A stretch of DNA of 64,000 nucleotides from Sphingomonas sp. IBVSS2 (GTDB taxonomy: Bacteria > Pseudomonadota > Alphaproteobacteria > Sphingomonadales > Sphingomonadaceae), in the NCBI RefSeq assembly GCF_002127225.1, contig NZ_NFUR01000004.1, positions 124,001-188,000 on the forward strand. Reading direction: 5' to 3'. Positions 25,705 to 35,121 of this stretch are shown here, piece after piece. Each line of letters starts with the position of its first letter. Position 1 is the stretch's first letter. The notes below the pieces were generated by a model. It saw only the letters and a program-made list of their open reading frames with translations. It was not told the DNA's origin and ran no database searches. The position numbers and the translations under genes were made by a program.

Positions 25705-25727
25705 TCCCTGAAATATCGGGGACATCG

Positions 25728-25765
25728 GAGCCCGCTTCTCCCGCAAGGGAGGGGCGGGCTCTTTT
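25728..25765 (+). terminator. Rho-independent terminator
   Basis: An outer 8-bp stem GAGCCCGC/GCGGGCTC encloses an inner CTCCC-GCAA-GGGAG stem and is followed by TTTTC. It ends the Pro-rich protein gene before the hydrolase gene. Confidence 0.8.
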
Positions 25766-25818
25766 CATGCATGCGGTTTTGGGCCTATCGAACGCCACCT
25801 TCAGGGAGATGATGTCAC

Positions 25819-27762
25819 ATGAAGAAGTCGCTGCTCGCGCTCGCCGCCGGAACCGCCCTCCTCGCCACTGCCGCCGCCCAGGCGCAGGAAAGTCCCGCGC
25901 CGGCGCCGGCCCCTGCCTTCAACGACATCCCCGCCAATTTCAGTCCGCCCGCGCTGCCGGCCGACTATATCAAGCGCGAAGTGATGATCCCGATGCGCGA
26001 CGGGGTGAAGCTCTACACGGTGATGATCATCCCGAAGGGCGCGAAGAATGCCCCGATCCTGTTCACCCGCACGCCCTACAACGCCGCCGGCCGTGTCGTC
26101 CGCACCGAAAGCGGCAGGATGATCAACACGCTGCCCGAAGGGGACGAGGTGTTCGTCAAGGCGGGCTATATCCGCGTGTTCCAGGACATTCGCGGCAAGT
26201 ACAAGTCGGAGGGCGACTATGTGATCACCCGCCCGCCGGTCGGCCCGCTCAACCCGACCAAGGTCGATCACATCACCGATGCCTATGATTCGATCGACTG
26301 GATGGTGAAGAACGTGCCGGAAACCAACGGCAAGGTCGGCATGCTCGGCTCGTCTTACGAGGGTTTCACCGTGGTGATGGCGCTGATGGGCCCGCACCCG
26401 GCGCTCAAGGTCGCCGCGCCCGAGAGCCCGATGATCGACGGCTGGATGGGCGACGACTGGTTCCACCACGGCGCTTTCCGCCTGGCGAACATCGGCTGGA
26501 TCGGCGCGCAGACCGGCTACAAGGGCGCCGGCAAGGCGCCGCCGCGCCCGGACTGGGACGATTACGACACCTTCCGCCGCGTGGGCAGCGCCGGCGACTG
26601 GGCCAAGCAGTTCGGCTATGACCAGCTGCCCGCCTGGAACAAGATGAGCCAGCACGTCTCCTACGACCAGTTCTGGCAGGAACAGGCGCTCGACAAGCTG
26701 CTGGCGAAGAATCCCTCGAACGTGCCGACGCTGTGGGAACAGGGCATCTGGGACCATGAGGACATGTACGGCGCGATCCATGCCTGGGAAGCGCTCCAGA
26801 AGACCCCTCAGGCCGACAAGAACTTCCTGCTGATGGGTCCGTGGCGCCATTCGGGCTTCAACTATAACGGCTCGACCCTCGGCCAGCTCGCCTTCGAGGG
26901 CGATACCGCGCTCCAGGCTCGTCGTGACATCCTGCTGCCGTTCTTCAATGCCTATCTCAAGGACGGCGCGCCGCCGTTCACCCCGGCCAAGGCGAGCTTC
27001 TACAATACCGGCGAGAATCGCTGGGACTATCTGAACAAATGGCCGCTGGCCTGTAACGACGGCTGCGGCACCAAGCTGACGCCGATCTACCTCAAGCCGG
27101 CCGAGGGCCTGGGCTTCGACAAGCCGGGCGCCGGCTCGGACTCCTATGTCTCCGATCCCGCCAAGCCGGTCCCGCATCTGCCGCGCCCGGTCAACTTCCA
27201 GGACGGCCGCTGGTCGACCTATCTCGTCACCGACCAGCGCTTCGTCGACGGCCGGCCCGACGTGATGACCTATATGACCGAGCCGCTCACCGCGCCGGTC
27301 CGCGTGTCGGGTGCGCCGCTGGCGGACATCTTCGCCAAGACCACCGGCACCGACGGCGACTTCGTGGTCAAGGTGATCGACGTCTATCCCGACGATTACG
27401 TCACGAAGAAGGAGATGGGCGGCTTCCAGCTGCCGATCGCGATGGACATCTTCCGCGGCCGTTATCGCGACTCGTTCGAGCATCCCACGGCGATCCCGGC
27501 GAACAAGGTGCAGGAGTACAAGTTCCGCCTGCCGACGGTGAACCATGTGTTCCAGCCCGGGCACCGGATCATGGTCCAGGTCCAGTCGAGCCTGTTCCCG
27601 GTCTATGACCGCAATCCGCAGAAGTTCGTGCCGAACATCTTCTTCGCCAAGCCGGAAGACTATCAGAAGGCGACGGTGACGCTGATGTATGGCGGTGCGC
27701 AATCGAGCAGCGTGCTGCTGCCGGTGGTGCCGCTCGACCAGTCGGCGAACGCGGAGAAATGA
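25819..27762 (+). CDS. CocE/NonD-family hydrolase, probable alpha-amino acid ester hydrolase
   Basis: 647 residues with a signal peptide (to about 22). The nucleophile motif GSSYEG gives Ser179; Asp312 (WDHEDMYGA) and His344 (GPWRHSGF) complete the triad. The spacings 133 and 165 match those I recall for alpha-amino acid ester hydrolases. The DGWMGDDWFHHG segment supplies acidic residues of the type that bind the substrate alpha-amino group. The C-terminal jelly-roll domain (from about 430) is typical. These periplasmic enzymes hydrolyse, or condense, alpha-amino acid esters and beta-lactam side chains. An X-Pro dipeptidyl peptidase-like activity is the alternative. Confidence 0.88.
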   Translation: MKKSLLALAAGTALLATAAAQAQESPAPAPAPAFNDIPANFSPPALPADYIKREVMIPMRDGVKLYTVMIIPKGAKNAPILFTRTPYNAAGRVVRTESGRMINTLPEGDEVFVKAGYIRVFQDIRGKYKSEGDYVITRPPVGPLNPTKVDHITDAYDSIDWMVKNVPETNGKVGMLGSSYEGFTVVMALMGPHPALKVAAPESPMIDGWMGDDWFHHGAFRLANIGWIGAQTGYKGAGKAPPRPDWDDYDTFRRVGSAGDWAKQFGYDQLPAWNKMSQHVSYDQFWQEQALDKLLAKNPSNVPTLWEQGIWDHEDMYGAIHAWEALQKTPQADKNFLLMGPWRHSGFNYNGSTLGQLAFEGDTALQARRDILLPFFNAYLKDGAPPFTPAKASFYNTGENRWDYLNKWPLACNDGCGTKLTPIYLKPAEGLGFDKPGAGSDSYVSDPAKPVPHLPRPVNFQDGRWSTYLVTDQRFVDGRPDVMTYMTEPLTAPVRVSGAPLADIFAKTTGTDGDFVVKVIDVYPDDYVTKKEMGGFQLPIAMDIFRGRYRDSFEHPTAIPANKVQEYKFRLPTVNHVFQPGHRIMVQVQSSLFPVYDRNPQKFVPNIFFAKPEDYQKATVTLMYGGAQSSSVLLPVVPLDQSANAEK

Positions 27763-27849
27763 TCGAACCGCGCCGGGGCGTTGCGGGTTGTCGTAACGCT
27801 CCGGACACATGCGACTGAGATCAACGCCCGGCAATTCGGGGGAATGTCG

Positions 27850-28725
27850 ATGATCAGGACACTGCTTTTCTGCCTGGCGCTTGCCGGAACCGGCGCGCCG
27901 GCGCTTGCGGCCGGGCGGCCCGGCGAAAAACCGGTGGAGACGCTCACGCGCCACGGCAAATGGCTGGTCGACTATAGTCGCGATGCCTGCAACCTCGCCG
28001 CGCAGATGGGGGAGGGCAAGACGAGCGTGATCGTTCGGTTCACCCGCTACGAGCCGGGGGACGTATTCGATCTCTCGGTCTATGGCGACCGTTTTCGGAC
28101 GGACGGCGTGAAGGTAGAGGGCACGGCCGATTTCGGCATCGCGGAGAAGCCGGTGGCGATCGACGGGCTTTCGGGCGACGCGGGCAAGCTTCGCGCGATG
28201 TTCTTCAGCGGCGTGCGGCTCGACGGCTGGGAGCGGAAGGGCAAGGGGGACCTGGTGCCCCGGATCACGCCCGAGCAGGAAGCGCGCGCCACCGGCATGA
28301 CGCTGGCCATTCGCGGCAAGCGCCCGGTACGGCTCGAGTTCGGCTCGCTGGGCAAGCCGCTGGCCGAGATGCGCAAATGCATGGACGCGCTCGTCACCAG
28401 CTGGGGCTATGATGCCGCCCAGCAGGCGGCGGGGCTGCGTCCGGTATCGGCGATCACTTCGCCGGGCGGCTGGCTCAGTTCGAACGACTATCCGCCTGGC
28501 GCGCTGTCCGGCGGCCACAACGGGCTGGTGCAGATCCGCCTCGACGTCGATCCCGAAGGCAAGGTCGCGGGGTGCTTCGTCCTGGCCCGTACCAGCCCGG
28601 ACGATTTTGCCGACATCACGTGCCGCGCCGTCGCCAGGCGCGCCCGGCTCCAGCCGGCGCTCGACGCCCAGGGCAAGCCGATGCGGTCCTTCTGGGTGGT
28701 GAAGGTGCATTGGCTGGCGGGGTGA
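27850..28725 (+). CDS. Secreted protein with TonB C-terminal-like domain
   Basis: 291 residues from the ATG at 27850, seven bases after GGGGGA; the ATG at 27844 is too close to that site. Signal peptide to about 21 (PALAAG). The C-terminal 90 residues (GLVQIRLDVDPEGKVAGCFV ... RARLQPALDAQGKPMRSFWV) fit the TonB_C fold pattern. The N-terminal part is a domain of unknown function. It has no membrane anchor and no Pro-rich spanning region, so it is not a classical TonB. It lies directly after the ester hydrolase gene on the same strand. Confidence 0.65.
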   Translation: MIRTLLFCLALAGTGAPALAAGRPGEKPVETLTRHGKWLVDYSRDACNLAAQMGEGKTSVIVRFTRYEPGDVFDLSVYGDRFRTDGVKVEGTADFGIAEKPVAIDGLSGDAGKLRAMFFSGVRLDGWERKGKGDLVPRITPEQEARATGMTLAIRGKRPVRLEFGSLGKPLAEMRKCMDALVTSWGYDAAQQAAGLRPVSAITSPGGWLSSNDYPPGALSGGHNGLVQIRLDVDPEGKVAGCFVLARTSPDDFADITCRAVARRARLQPALDAQGKPMRSFWVVKVHWLAG

Positions 28726-28801
28726 TCCGGCTCTTGCGCCCGGCGCCCCATGCCGTGCTAACCTCGCAATACAGTTCCCGAGTCCCAGGGGGTCCAGAAC
28801 G

Positions 28802-30190
28802 ATGAAGCATTTGAGCCTGGCGCTTGCCCTTGCGGCGGTGGCGCTCCCGGTGGCGGCGCATGCCCAGGCCGGCGCCACCGCCGCGAACAAGCTGCACGTC
28901 GACGCGCAATATTTCACCTTGCCCAACGGCCTGCGGGTGGTGCTGACGCGGGACACGATCGCGCCGACGGTGACGGTCGGCGTCTATTACGGCATCGGCT
29001 TCCGGGTGGAACCCAAGGACCGCACCGGCTTCGCCCACCTGTTCGAGCATCTGATGTTCCAGGGATCGAAGCACGCGCCCAAGGGCGTGTTCGACACGAC
29101 GATCACCAATTCCGGTGGCGTCAACAATGGCTCGACCCGGTTCGACTTCACCAATTATTTCGAGATCGTCCCCTCGGGCGCGCTCGAGCGGATGCTGTGG
29201 CTCGAGGCCGACCGCATGGCCAATCCGGTGATCGACGACGTCGTGCTGAAGAACCAGCAGGGCGTGGTCGGCAACGAAGTGAAGGTCAACGTCCTCAACC
29301 AGCCCTACAGCACGTGGCCGTGGATCGACCTGCCGATGCTGGCGAACGTCAACTGGTACAACAGCCATAATTTCTACGGGGATCTCAAGGAGATCGAGGC
29401 AGCGACGGTGCCGGACGCCCAGGCGTTCTCGAAGGAATTCTACCGGCCGAACAACGCCGTGCTCGTGATCGCCGGCGACATCGACTATGCCGCGACCCGG
29501 GCGATGGTGGAGAAATATTTCACGCCCATTCCCTCGGCCGCCCCGGTCACGCAGCCCGACATTTCCGAGCCACGCCAGACCGCCGAGAAGTTCAAGAGCC
29601 GGGTCGACGCGCTGGCACCCAAGCCGGGCTATGCCGCGGGCTATCACGTGCCGGCACGCGGCACGCCCGAATGGTATGCGATGGGGCTGATCGACCAGAT
29701 CCTGCTCCAGGGCGACGACAGCCGGCTGTTCAAGAAGCTCGTTTCCGACACGGGCATCGCCGGCGAGCTTTCGGGCGGGATCAACGGCGATCTGGGCAAT
29801 ATGTTCAACTATCGCGGGCCGATGCTGTGGAGCTTCAGCTTCACGCACGACACGACGCACTCGGCCGCGCAGATCACCAAGGCGGTGGACGAGGTGATCG
29901 AGGCGCTGCGCACCACGCCGGTCAGCGCCGCGGAGCTGGAGCGCGCGCGCACCAAGATGCGCTCGGAGCTGTACGGCACCATCGACGGGGGCGGCCGTGT
30001 CGGCCTGATCGACTTGCTCGCCGTCTATGCGCTGTTCGACAATGATCCCGCCGCGGTGAACAGGATCGAGGAAGGCTTCGCCAAGGTGACGCCCGCGCTG
30101 ATCCAGAAGACAGCCCAGGAATATCTCCGCAAGACCAACCGCTCGGTCTATGTCATCGAGCCCGGCGCCCAGCCCAAGGGAGGCAAGTGA
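28802..30190 (+). CDS. M16 family zinc metallopeptidase, catalytic subunit
   Basis: 462 residues. Signal peptide to about 22 (AHAQ). The inverted zinc motif HLFEH is at 79-83, and the third ligand Glu159 (VVGNEVK) lies 76 residues on, as the family requires. A PNGLRVVL strand opens the catalytic domain, and a second M16 domain follows from about 200. These periplasmic pitrilysin/PqqL-like enzymes degrade peptides. A GGGGGTCC ribosome-binding site precedes the ATG. The stop overlaps the next gene's ATG (TGATG), so the two subunits are coupled. Confidence 0.92.
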   Translation: MKHLSLALALAAVALPVAAHAQAGATAANKLHVDAQYFTLPNGLRVVLTRDTIAPTVTVGVYYGIGFRVEPKDRTGFAHLFEHLMFQGSKHAPKGVFDTTITNSGGVNNGSTRFDFTNYFEIVPSGALERMLWLEADRMANPVIDDVVLKNQQGVVGNEVKVNVLNQPYSTWPWIDLPMLANVNWYNSHNFYGDLKEIEAATVPDAQAFSKEFYRPNNAVLVIAGDIDYAATRAMVEKYFTPIPSAAPVTQPDISEPRQTAEKFKSRVDALAPKPGYAAGYHVPARGTPEWYAMGLIDQILLQGDDSRLFKKLVSDTGIAGELSGGINGDLGNMFNYRGPMLWSFSFTHDTTHSAAQITKAVDEVIEALRTTPVSAAELERARTKMRSELYGTIDGGGRVGLIDLLAVYALFDNDPAAVNRIEEGFAKVTPALIQKTAQEYLRKTNRSVYVIEPGAQPKGGK

Positions 30191-31599
30191 TGAAGCGCAT
30201 GCTCTTCGCATTCGCGGCCGTGCTCGCCGCCGTTCCGGCGCTGGCGCAGGACAATTTCCCGCCGGCACCGCCGATCGCGGATCCCAAGCCGTTCAGGCTG
30301 CCGGCGACCGAGACCTATGCGCTGCCCAACGGGCTGCAGGTCACGCTGATCCCCTATGGCATCGCGCCCAAGGCGGTCGTGTCGCTGCGCGTGCGCGCCG
30401 GCGCGGTCGACGAGGGTGACGCCGTGTGGCTCTCCGAAGTCACCGGGGCGCTGATGAAGGAAGGCGCCGCGGGCAAGACCGCCGCCGATCTCGCCGCCGC
30501 CGCCGCGGGCATGGGCGGGCAGCTCAACGTCAGCGCGGGCATGCAGTCGACCACGGTGGGCGTGAACGTGCTTTCCGAGCATGCGCCGGCCGCGATCGCG
30601 CTGGTGAGCGACGTTGCGATCCGGCCGACGCTGCCGGCGAGCGAGCTCGCCCGGGTGAAGGCCAATCTCGGCCGCCAGCTCTCGGTCGCGCTGTCGCAGC
30701 CGGGCACGCTGGCCGATGTGGCGCTGGGCCGCGCCATCTATGGCGCGAACCATCCCTATGGCCGCATCATCCCGAGCGCGGCGCAGCTCCAGGGCTATAC
30801 GATCGCGCAGGTAAGGGCCTTCCATGCCGGCCAGTTCGGCGCGAAGCGCGCGCATCTCTATGTCGCCGGCCGGTTCGACGCGGTGGCGGTGAAGGCTGCG
30901 ATCGACAAGGCGTTCGCGGGCTGGGCGGCCGGCCCCGACCCGGCAGTGCTGCAGAGCCCGCACCAGCCGGGCCCGCGGATCGTGCTGGTCGACCGGCCGG
31001 CGGCGCCGCAGGCCACGCTGCGCCTGAGCTTCGACGCGAACCGCGCGGGCACCGAGGCGGACATTCCCCAGCGCGTGACCAACGCGCTGCTGGGCGGTGC
31101 GTTCAGCTCGCGGATCACGCGCAACATCCGCGAGGACAAGGGCTATACCTATTCGCCCGATTCCGACGTGGAATTCACGCCCGAACAGGCACTGTGGACC
31201 TTCCAGGCGGACGTGACCACCGAGCATACCGGCGACTCGCTGAAGGAGGTCTTCAAGGAGATCCGCCGGATGCAGACCGAGCCGGTGCCGGCCGAGGAGG
31301 CCAAGGGCATCCGCACCTATATGGCCGGCCTGTTCGCGATCTCGAACTCGACCTCGGGCGCGGTGGTCGGCACGCTGGCGACTCGCGACCTGCTCGGCCT
31401 GCCGGGCGACTGGACGGAACGCTATGTCCCCGCGGTGCTGGCGGTGACGCCGGAGCAGATGATGGCCTCGGCGACGGCTTCCTATCCGCTGGGCAAGCTC
31501 ACTCTGGTGGTGGTCGGCGATCTCAAGACGGTCGTGCCGCAGCTCAAGGCCCAGCCCGAACTGGCGAACGTGCCGATGACCACGGTGACGGTGCCCTAA
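30190..31599 (+). CDS. M16 family peptidase-like protein, inactive partner subunit
   Basis: 469 residues with a signal peptide (to about 21, ALAQ). It is collinear with the upstream M16 protein (PNGLQVTLIPYGIAPKAVVS), but the zinc motif position reads WLSEV: both His ligands are lost and only the Glu is kept. This is the usual state of the non-catalytic partner in M16 heterodimers. It starts by one-base overlap with the catalytic subunit, implying equal expression and a periplasmic complex. Confidence 0.9.
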   Translation: MKRMLFAFAAVLAAVPALAQDNFPPAPPIADPKPFRLPATETYALPNGLQVTLIPYGIAPKAVVSLRVRAGAVDEGDAVWLSEVTGALMKEGAAGKTAADLAAAAAGMGGQLNVSAGMQSTTVGVNVLSEHAPAAIALVSDVAIRPTLPASELARVKANLGRQLSVALSQPGTLADVALGRAIYGANHPYGRIIPSAAQLQGYTIAQVRAFHAGQFGAKRAHLYVAGRFDAVAVKAAIDKAFAGWAAGPDPAVLQSPHQPGPRIVLVDRPAAPQATLRLSFDANRAGTEADIPQRVTNALLGGAFSSRITRNIREDKGYTYSPDSDVEFTPEQALWTFQADVTTEHTGDSLKEVFKEIRRMQTEPVPAEEAKGIRTYMAGLFAISNSTSGAVVGTLATRDLLGLPGDWTERYVPAVLAVTPEQMMASATASYPLGKLTLVVVGDLKTVVPQLKAQPELANVPMTTVTVP

Positions 31600-31602
31600 C
31601 AT

Positions 31603-31740
31603 GCCTCCCCTCCCTGCAAGGGGAGGGGATCGAGGGGTGGGTGGCGTCCCGGCTATACTGCGATCGATTGTGGTGCCGGTGCCGCACCGCACGCAAGGAC
31701 CCACCCTCCCTCCTCCCCCTCGTGGGGGAGGGGAGCTCCA
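31603..31740. repeat. REP-like intergenic element
   Basis: A GC-rich stretch made of two small hairpins (CCCTCCCTGCAAGGGGAGGG-type and CCTCCCCCTCGTGGGGGAGG) that flank a larger imperfect dyad (GGGGTGGGTG ... ACCCACCCT). It separates two convergent genes and probably also terminates transcription. It looks like the short mobile REP elements common in sphingomonads, but no second copy occurs in the window. Confidence 0.55.
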
Positions 31741-33741
31741 TCACCGAACCCCCAGGATCGTCCGCTTGAGGTCCGCATAGATCAGGTCGTTGCCGAGCCC
31801 GCTCGGATGATCGCCGTCGAAGAAGAGCGGGCGGCCACCCGGCACCGCCTCGCAGGTCGGGCCGGGGCAGAAGATCGGCAACGGGTCCCAGAGGATGGTG
31901 CTGCGCTGGCCGGCGGCCAGCACGCGCATCGCGCGCATCACGTCGCCGCGGCGCTGGAGCATCGCCTCGCGCCCGATGGTGAGCCCGTGGCAGGCAGGGT
32001 TGGCGCGATTGAACCAGTCGGTGCAGCGGAAGATCGGGCTGGGGAAGACCGGCTTGGGCGCCTCCAGCACCAGCCGCGCGCTCCTGGCGGCGAGCCGTTG
32101 CGTGATTCCCTGCGCTTCGGCGAGCGCGGCGGCGGAAACCCTGTCGTCGTGCCGGCCCGCCAGGTCGCGATCCTTCTCGAACTGGTTGGCAAGGCGCGTG
32201 ACGCGCAGCCCGGGCAGGAACACCACGTCGCCCGGCCGCGAGCGGCGCACGATGTCGCGTTCCACCGCCTGATACCAGTCGGCACAGCGCGGGCGCGCGG
32301 CGTGGCTCAGGATCAGCTTGAGATAGGGGCAGGCGGGCCGGAAATAGAGCCGCACGCTCGCACCGGTCTCGGCGACGAGCCGGCGCAGCGCGGGGGCATA
32401 GGCGAGGCCGTGCGAGTCCGCGGGCACGAAGAGTGTGAAGCCCCCTGGCCGGGCGCAGCGCGGCGTCCATAGCGTCACCTTGCCGCCTGCCAGCCGTTCC
32501 TCGCCGTCGATCGGCGTACAGCCGGTAAGGTCGAGCGGCAGCGGGCGGCCGGGCTCAGCGTACCAGGCGAAGCGATCGCGCGTGACGCTGAGCGTGATGC
32601 GGTTGTGCGCGGCGATCAGCAGCTGGCCGCCGAGCGCGGCGGCCAGCACCACGGCCAGCGCCGCCGCGACGACGCGCCCGCGCGGCCAGCCGGCCATCCG
32701 GCGGCTCGAGCGCAGCGGCTTCTCGACCAGGAAATAGGAGAGGATCGCCAGCGCCACCGTGATGGCGAGCGCGGCGAGCTGGAGCGTCGGCGTGTGCAGG
32801 CCGGCGGTCCAGCGGAACAGCACGAATACCGGCCAATGCCAGAGATAGAGCGAATAGGAGAGCAGCCCCACCGCCACCATCGGTCGGCCGGCCAGCGCGC
32901 GGGGCGCCGTGCCGCCCAGGATCGCCATGATCACGAACGCCGTGCCCAGGACCGGCAGCAGGGCGCCGGGGAAGGGGAAGAACGGCCCCTCGGGCAACGC
33001 GAAGCCGGCCGCGATCGCCAGCGCCCCCAGCGGCGCCAGCCAGGCCTTTCCCGCGGCCCAGGGTTGCCAGCGCGCGCGTGTCAGGCAGAGCAGCATGCCC
33101 GCGCCCAATTCCCAGAAGCGCGGGAAGATCAGATAGAAGGCGAACTTGTTCGCGAACAGGGCCAGCACCGCGCAGAGCAGCAGCGAAAGGCCGGAGAGGA
33201 TGGCCACCAGCCGCACCGCCTTGGCGCCGGCCTGCAGTTGGTGATGCCACCAGAGGATGAACGGGAAGAACAGGTAGAACTGTTCCTCCACGCCGAGCGA
33301 CCAGCTGTGGGTGAAAGGGTTATAGGCTGCTTGCGGGCCGAAATAGCTGTCGGTGTCGGTCGCCAGCACGATGTTGCTGAGCCCCAGAAAGGCGAAGCGG
33401 CCGACCTGGGCAAGGCTGTTGCTCAGCCAGGCATCGGGAATGAAGAGCTGTGCGGCGAACAGCGTGGCGAGCAGCATCGCGATCAGCGCCGGCATGATCC
33501 GCATCAGGCGCCGCGCATAGAACCAGGCGGCGAGCTGCCCGAAGCTGGCGAACGTGCGGCCGAGCAGCGAACCCGTCACCACGAAGCCCGAAATGACGAA
33601 GAAGATGTCCACGCCGGTGAAGCCGCCGGGCAGCGCCCCGGGCCGGAGGTGGAAAAGGATCACCGAGGTAACAGCGATGGCGCGCAGCCCGTCGATCGCC
33701 GGAATATAACCGGGGCCGTCCCCCGTTCGTTCGCCTGCCAC
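31741..33741 (-). CDS. Membrane acyltransferase (AT3) fused to SGNH hydrolase-like domain
   Basis: 666 residues from a GTG with GGGGAG eight bases upstream. The frame is open to 33843, but the added residues look non-coding. The N-terminal acyltransferase-3 domain has about 10 TM helices (YIPAIDGLRAIAVTSVILFH with the GxDxFF-like GVDIFFVISGF, and later SHSWSLGVEEQFYLFFP with its conserved E and F residues). A periplasmic SGNH-like domain follows (about 440-666, FVPADSHGL at the first block). Such OafA-type enzymes acetylate O-antigen or other surface glycans. The orientation is convergent with the M16 operon. Confidence 0.9.
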   Translation of the reverse strand: MAGERTGDGPGYIPAIDGLRAIAVTSVILFHLRPGALPGGFTGVDIFFVISGFVVTGSLLGRTFASFGQLAAWFYARRLMRIMPALIAMLLATLFAAQLFIPDAWLSNSLAQVGRFAFLGLSNIVLATDTDSYFGPQAAYNPFTHSWSLGVEEQFYLFFPFILWWHHQLQAGAKAVRLVAILSGLSLLLCAVLALFANKFAFYLIFPRFWELGAGMLLCLTRARWQPWAAGKAWLAPLGALAIAAGFALPEGPFFPFPGALLPVLGTAFVIMAILGGTAPRALAGRPMVAVGLLSYSLYLWHWPVFVLFRWTAGLHTPTLQLAALAITVALAILSYFLVEKPLRSSRRMAGWPRGRVVAAALAVVLAAALGGQLLIAAHNRITLSVTRDRFAWYAEPGRPLPLDLTGCTPIDGEERLAGGKVTLWTPRCARPGGFTLFVPADSHGLAYAPALRRLVAETGASVRLYFRPACPYLKLILSHAARPRCADWYQAVERDIVRRSRPGDVVFLPGLRVTRLANQFEKDRDLAGRHDDRVSAAALAEAQGITQRLAARSARLVLEAPKPVFPSPIFRCTDWFNRANPACHGLTIGREAMLQRRGDVMRAMRVLAAGQRSTILWDPLPIFCPGPTCEAVPGGRPLFFDGDHPSGLGNDLIYADLKRTILGVR

Positions 33742-33863
33742 CAATATCTCCCCAGATCGTTCGCCCTGTAAGGGACGGAACCGGCAGGGACAATCCGCCC
33801 TCGCCATGCGGCGAACCGGGCGCGGCGTGCAGCCGGCGTTCATCTTCGGAGGGCCAGAAAATC

Positions 33864-35054
33864 GTGGTGAACGCAGGGAGGCTCAGGACTGGTTGGCTAT
33901 GCGGTCTGGCCGCGGCATCGATCGCCGCGCCGCTGGCCCATGCGCAGGATTCGCCGACCCCCAGTCCCAGCGCCGCGCCGATCATCACGCCGCCGCCAAG
34001 CGTTCGGCCGCAGCAGTTGCCGGGGGTAATCCCGGAGCGATTCAGCATCGGCTCCGCGCCGAGCCCGACGCCGGCGCCGACGCCGGTACCTTCACCCACG
34101 CCCGCACCCACGCCCGCCGCTCGTGCTACTCCCGCCGCGCAGCGGGCTACGCCGGTTCCCCGTGTCGCGCCGCAACCGCATGCAACCGCGCCCGTCGCGG
34201 GCGTGCCGGCGCCGGCGGCGGTGCCCGCGCCATTGCCGGCCTCCACGCCGTCTCCCCCGGGCATGGCGTCGCCGACGCCGCAGCCGGTCGTGATCGCCGC
34301 GCCTGCACCCGATGTTCCGCCCTGGATCTGGGCATTGGCCGGCGCGGGGGGAACCGCGTTGCTCGGGCTGGGCGGCTGGCTGCTCCTGCGCCGCCGTCGC
34401 CGCGATGCGGCAAGGGAAGACGGTTTCGAGGTCGAGCCGGTGTCGATCCCGGCGCCGCCCGTCCAGGCTCCGCCCGGCCTGGGCCGCGCCACGCGGCCGG
34501 CCGAACGTGCGCCGGTGCCCGTGCAACCGGCCCCGGTCCCTTCGCCCGCGCTTGGCGCCGATCCTTTCGAGCTGGGCCTGAATCCCCTCCGGATCGTTTT
34601 CGCCGAGAACGAGGTACTGCTCGAGTTCGAGCTGCTGATCGGCAACGGCTCGGGCGCCTCGGCGGAGAATATCCGCATCGCCTTCGCCGCGATGAGCGCG
34701 CATGCCCGGCAGGACGAGGTGATCGCCGGCTTCCATGCCGGGCCGCCGGGCGAGCCGGGCGGCCCGCCCTTCGACTTGCCCCCCGGCGGCGGCGGGCGGA
34801 TGCCGGCGCGTGTCGCCATCGCGCGAACGGGCGTGAACGTGGTGCAGCTCGGCGGCCGGCCGATGTTCGTGCCGATGGTGCTGATCGATATCCGCTGGCG
34901 CGGCGGCCTGAGCATTCGCCGCTTCGGTGCCGATTTCATCCTCGGCACGACGGGGCAGGGCGGGAAGCTCGGCCCGATCTGGCTCGACCGCCCGGCGCCG
35001 GCCGGTCCGCTGGCGGCGAACCGCTATTTCGCGAAGCAGGTGGCCGCGGCCTGA
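33864..35054 (+). CDS. Pro-rich membrane-anchored protein with C-terminal beta domain (paralogue B)
   Basis: 396 residues from a GTG start (CGGAGGG upstream). A signal peptide (to about 27, AHAQD) leads to a Pro/Thr-rich linker with repeated PTPAP units, then one TM helix (about 153-174, WIWALAGAGGTALLGLGGWL), RRRRR and a domain from about 230 (PFELGLNPLRIVFAENEVLL, FELLIGNGSGASAENIRIAF). The order of parts and the 'EFELxxGNxGxxxAxNxRI' stretch are shared with the gene at 24391-25704. The function is unknown. It is convergent with rplL. Confidence 0.75.
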   Translation: MVNAGRLRTGWLCGLAAASIAAPLAHAQDSPTPSPSAAPIITPPPSVRPQQLPGVIPERFSIGSAPSPTPAPTPVPSPTPAPTPAARATPAAQRATPVPRVAPQPHATAPVAGVPAPAAVPAPLPASTPSPPGMASPTPQPVVIAAPAPDVPPWIWALAGAGGTALLGLGGWLLLRRRRRDAAREDGFEVEPVSIPAPPVQAPPGLGRATRPAERAPVPVQPAPVPSPALGADPFELGLNPLRIVFAENEVLLEFELLIGNGSGASAENIRIAFAAMSAHARQDEVIAGFHAGPPGEPGGPPFDLPPGGGGRMPARVAIARTGVNVVQLGGRPMFVPMVLIDIRWRGGLSIRRFGADFILGTTGQGGKLGPIWLDRPAPAGPLAANRYFAKQVAAA

Positions 35055-35069
35055 GCCGCGCACAGAAAA

Positions 35070-35093
35070 GGGCGGCCCGTTGCCGGACCGCCC
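35070..35093 (-). terminator. Rho-independent terminator of rplJL
   Basis: On the minus strand a 10-bp stem with one mismatch-type pair (GGGCGGTCCG / CGGGCCGCCC) and a GCAA loop is followed by TTTTCTG. It lies 28 bp after the rplL stop. The rplJL unit therefore ends here and does not read on toward rpoB. Confidence 0.88.
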
Positions 35094-35121
35094 CGATCTG
35101 TTCGCTGAGAAGCTAAGAAGC

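Noticed and set aside
31603..31740. Insertion sequence remnant
   Set aside because: There are no transposase fragments or target duplications; the hairpin structure fits a REP-like element or terminator better.
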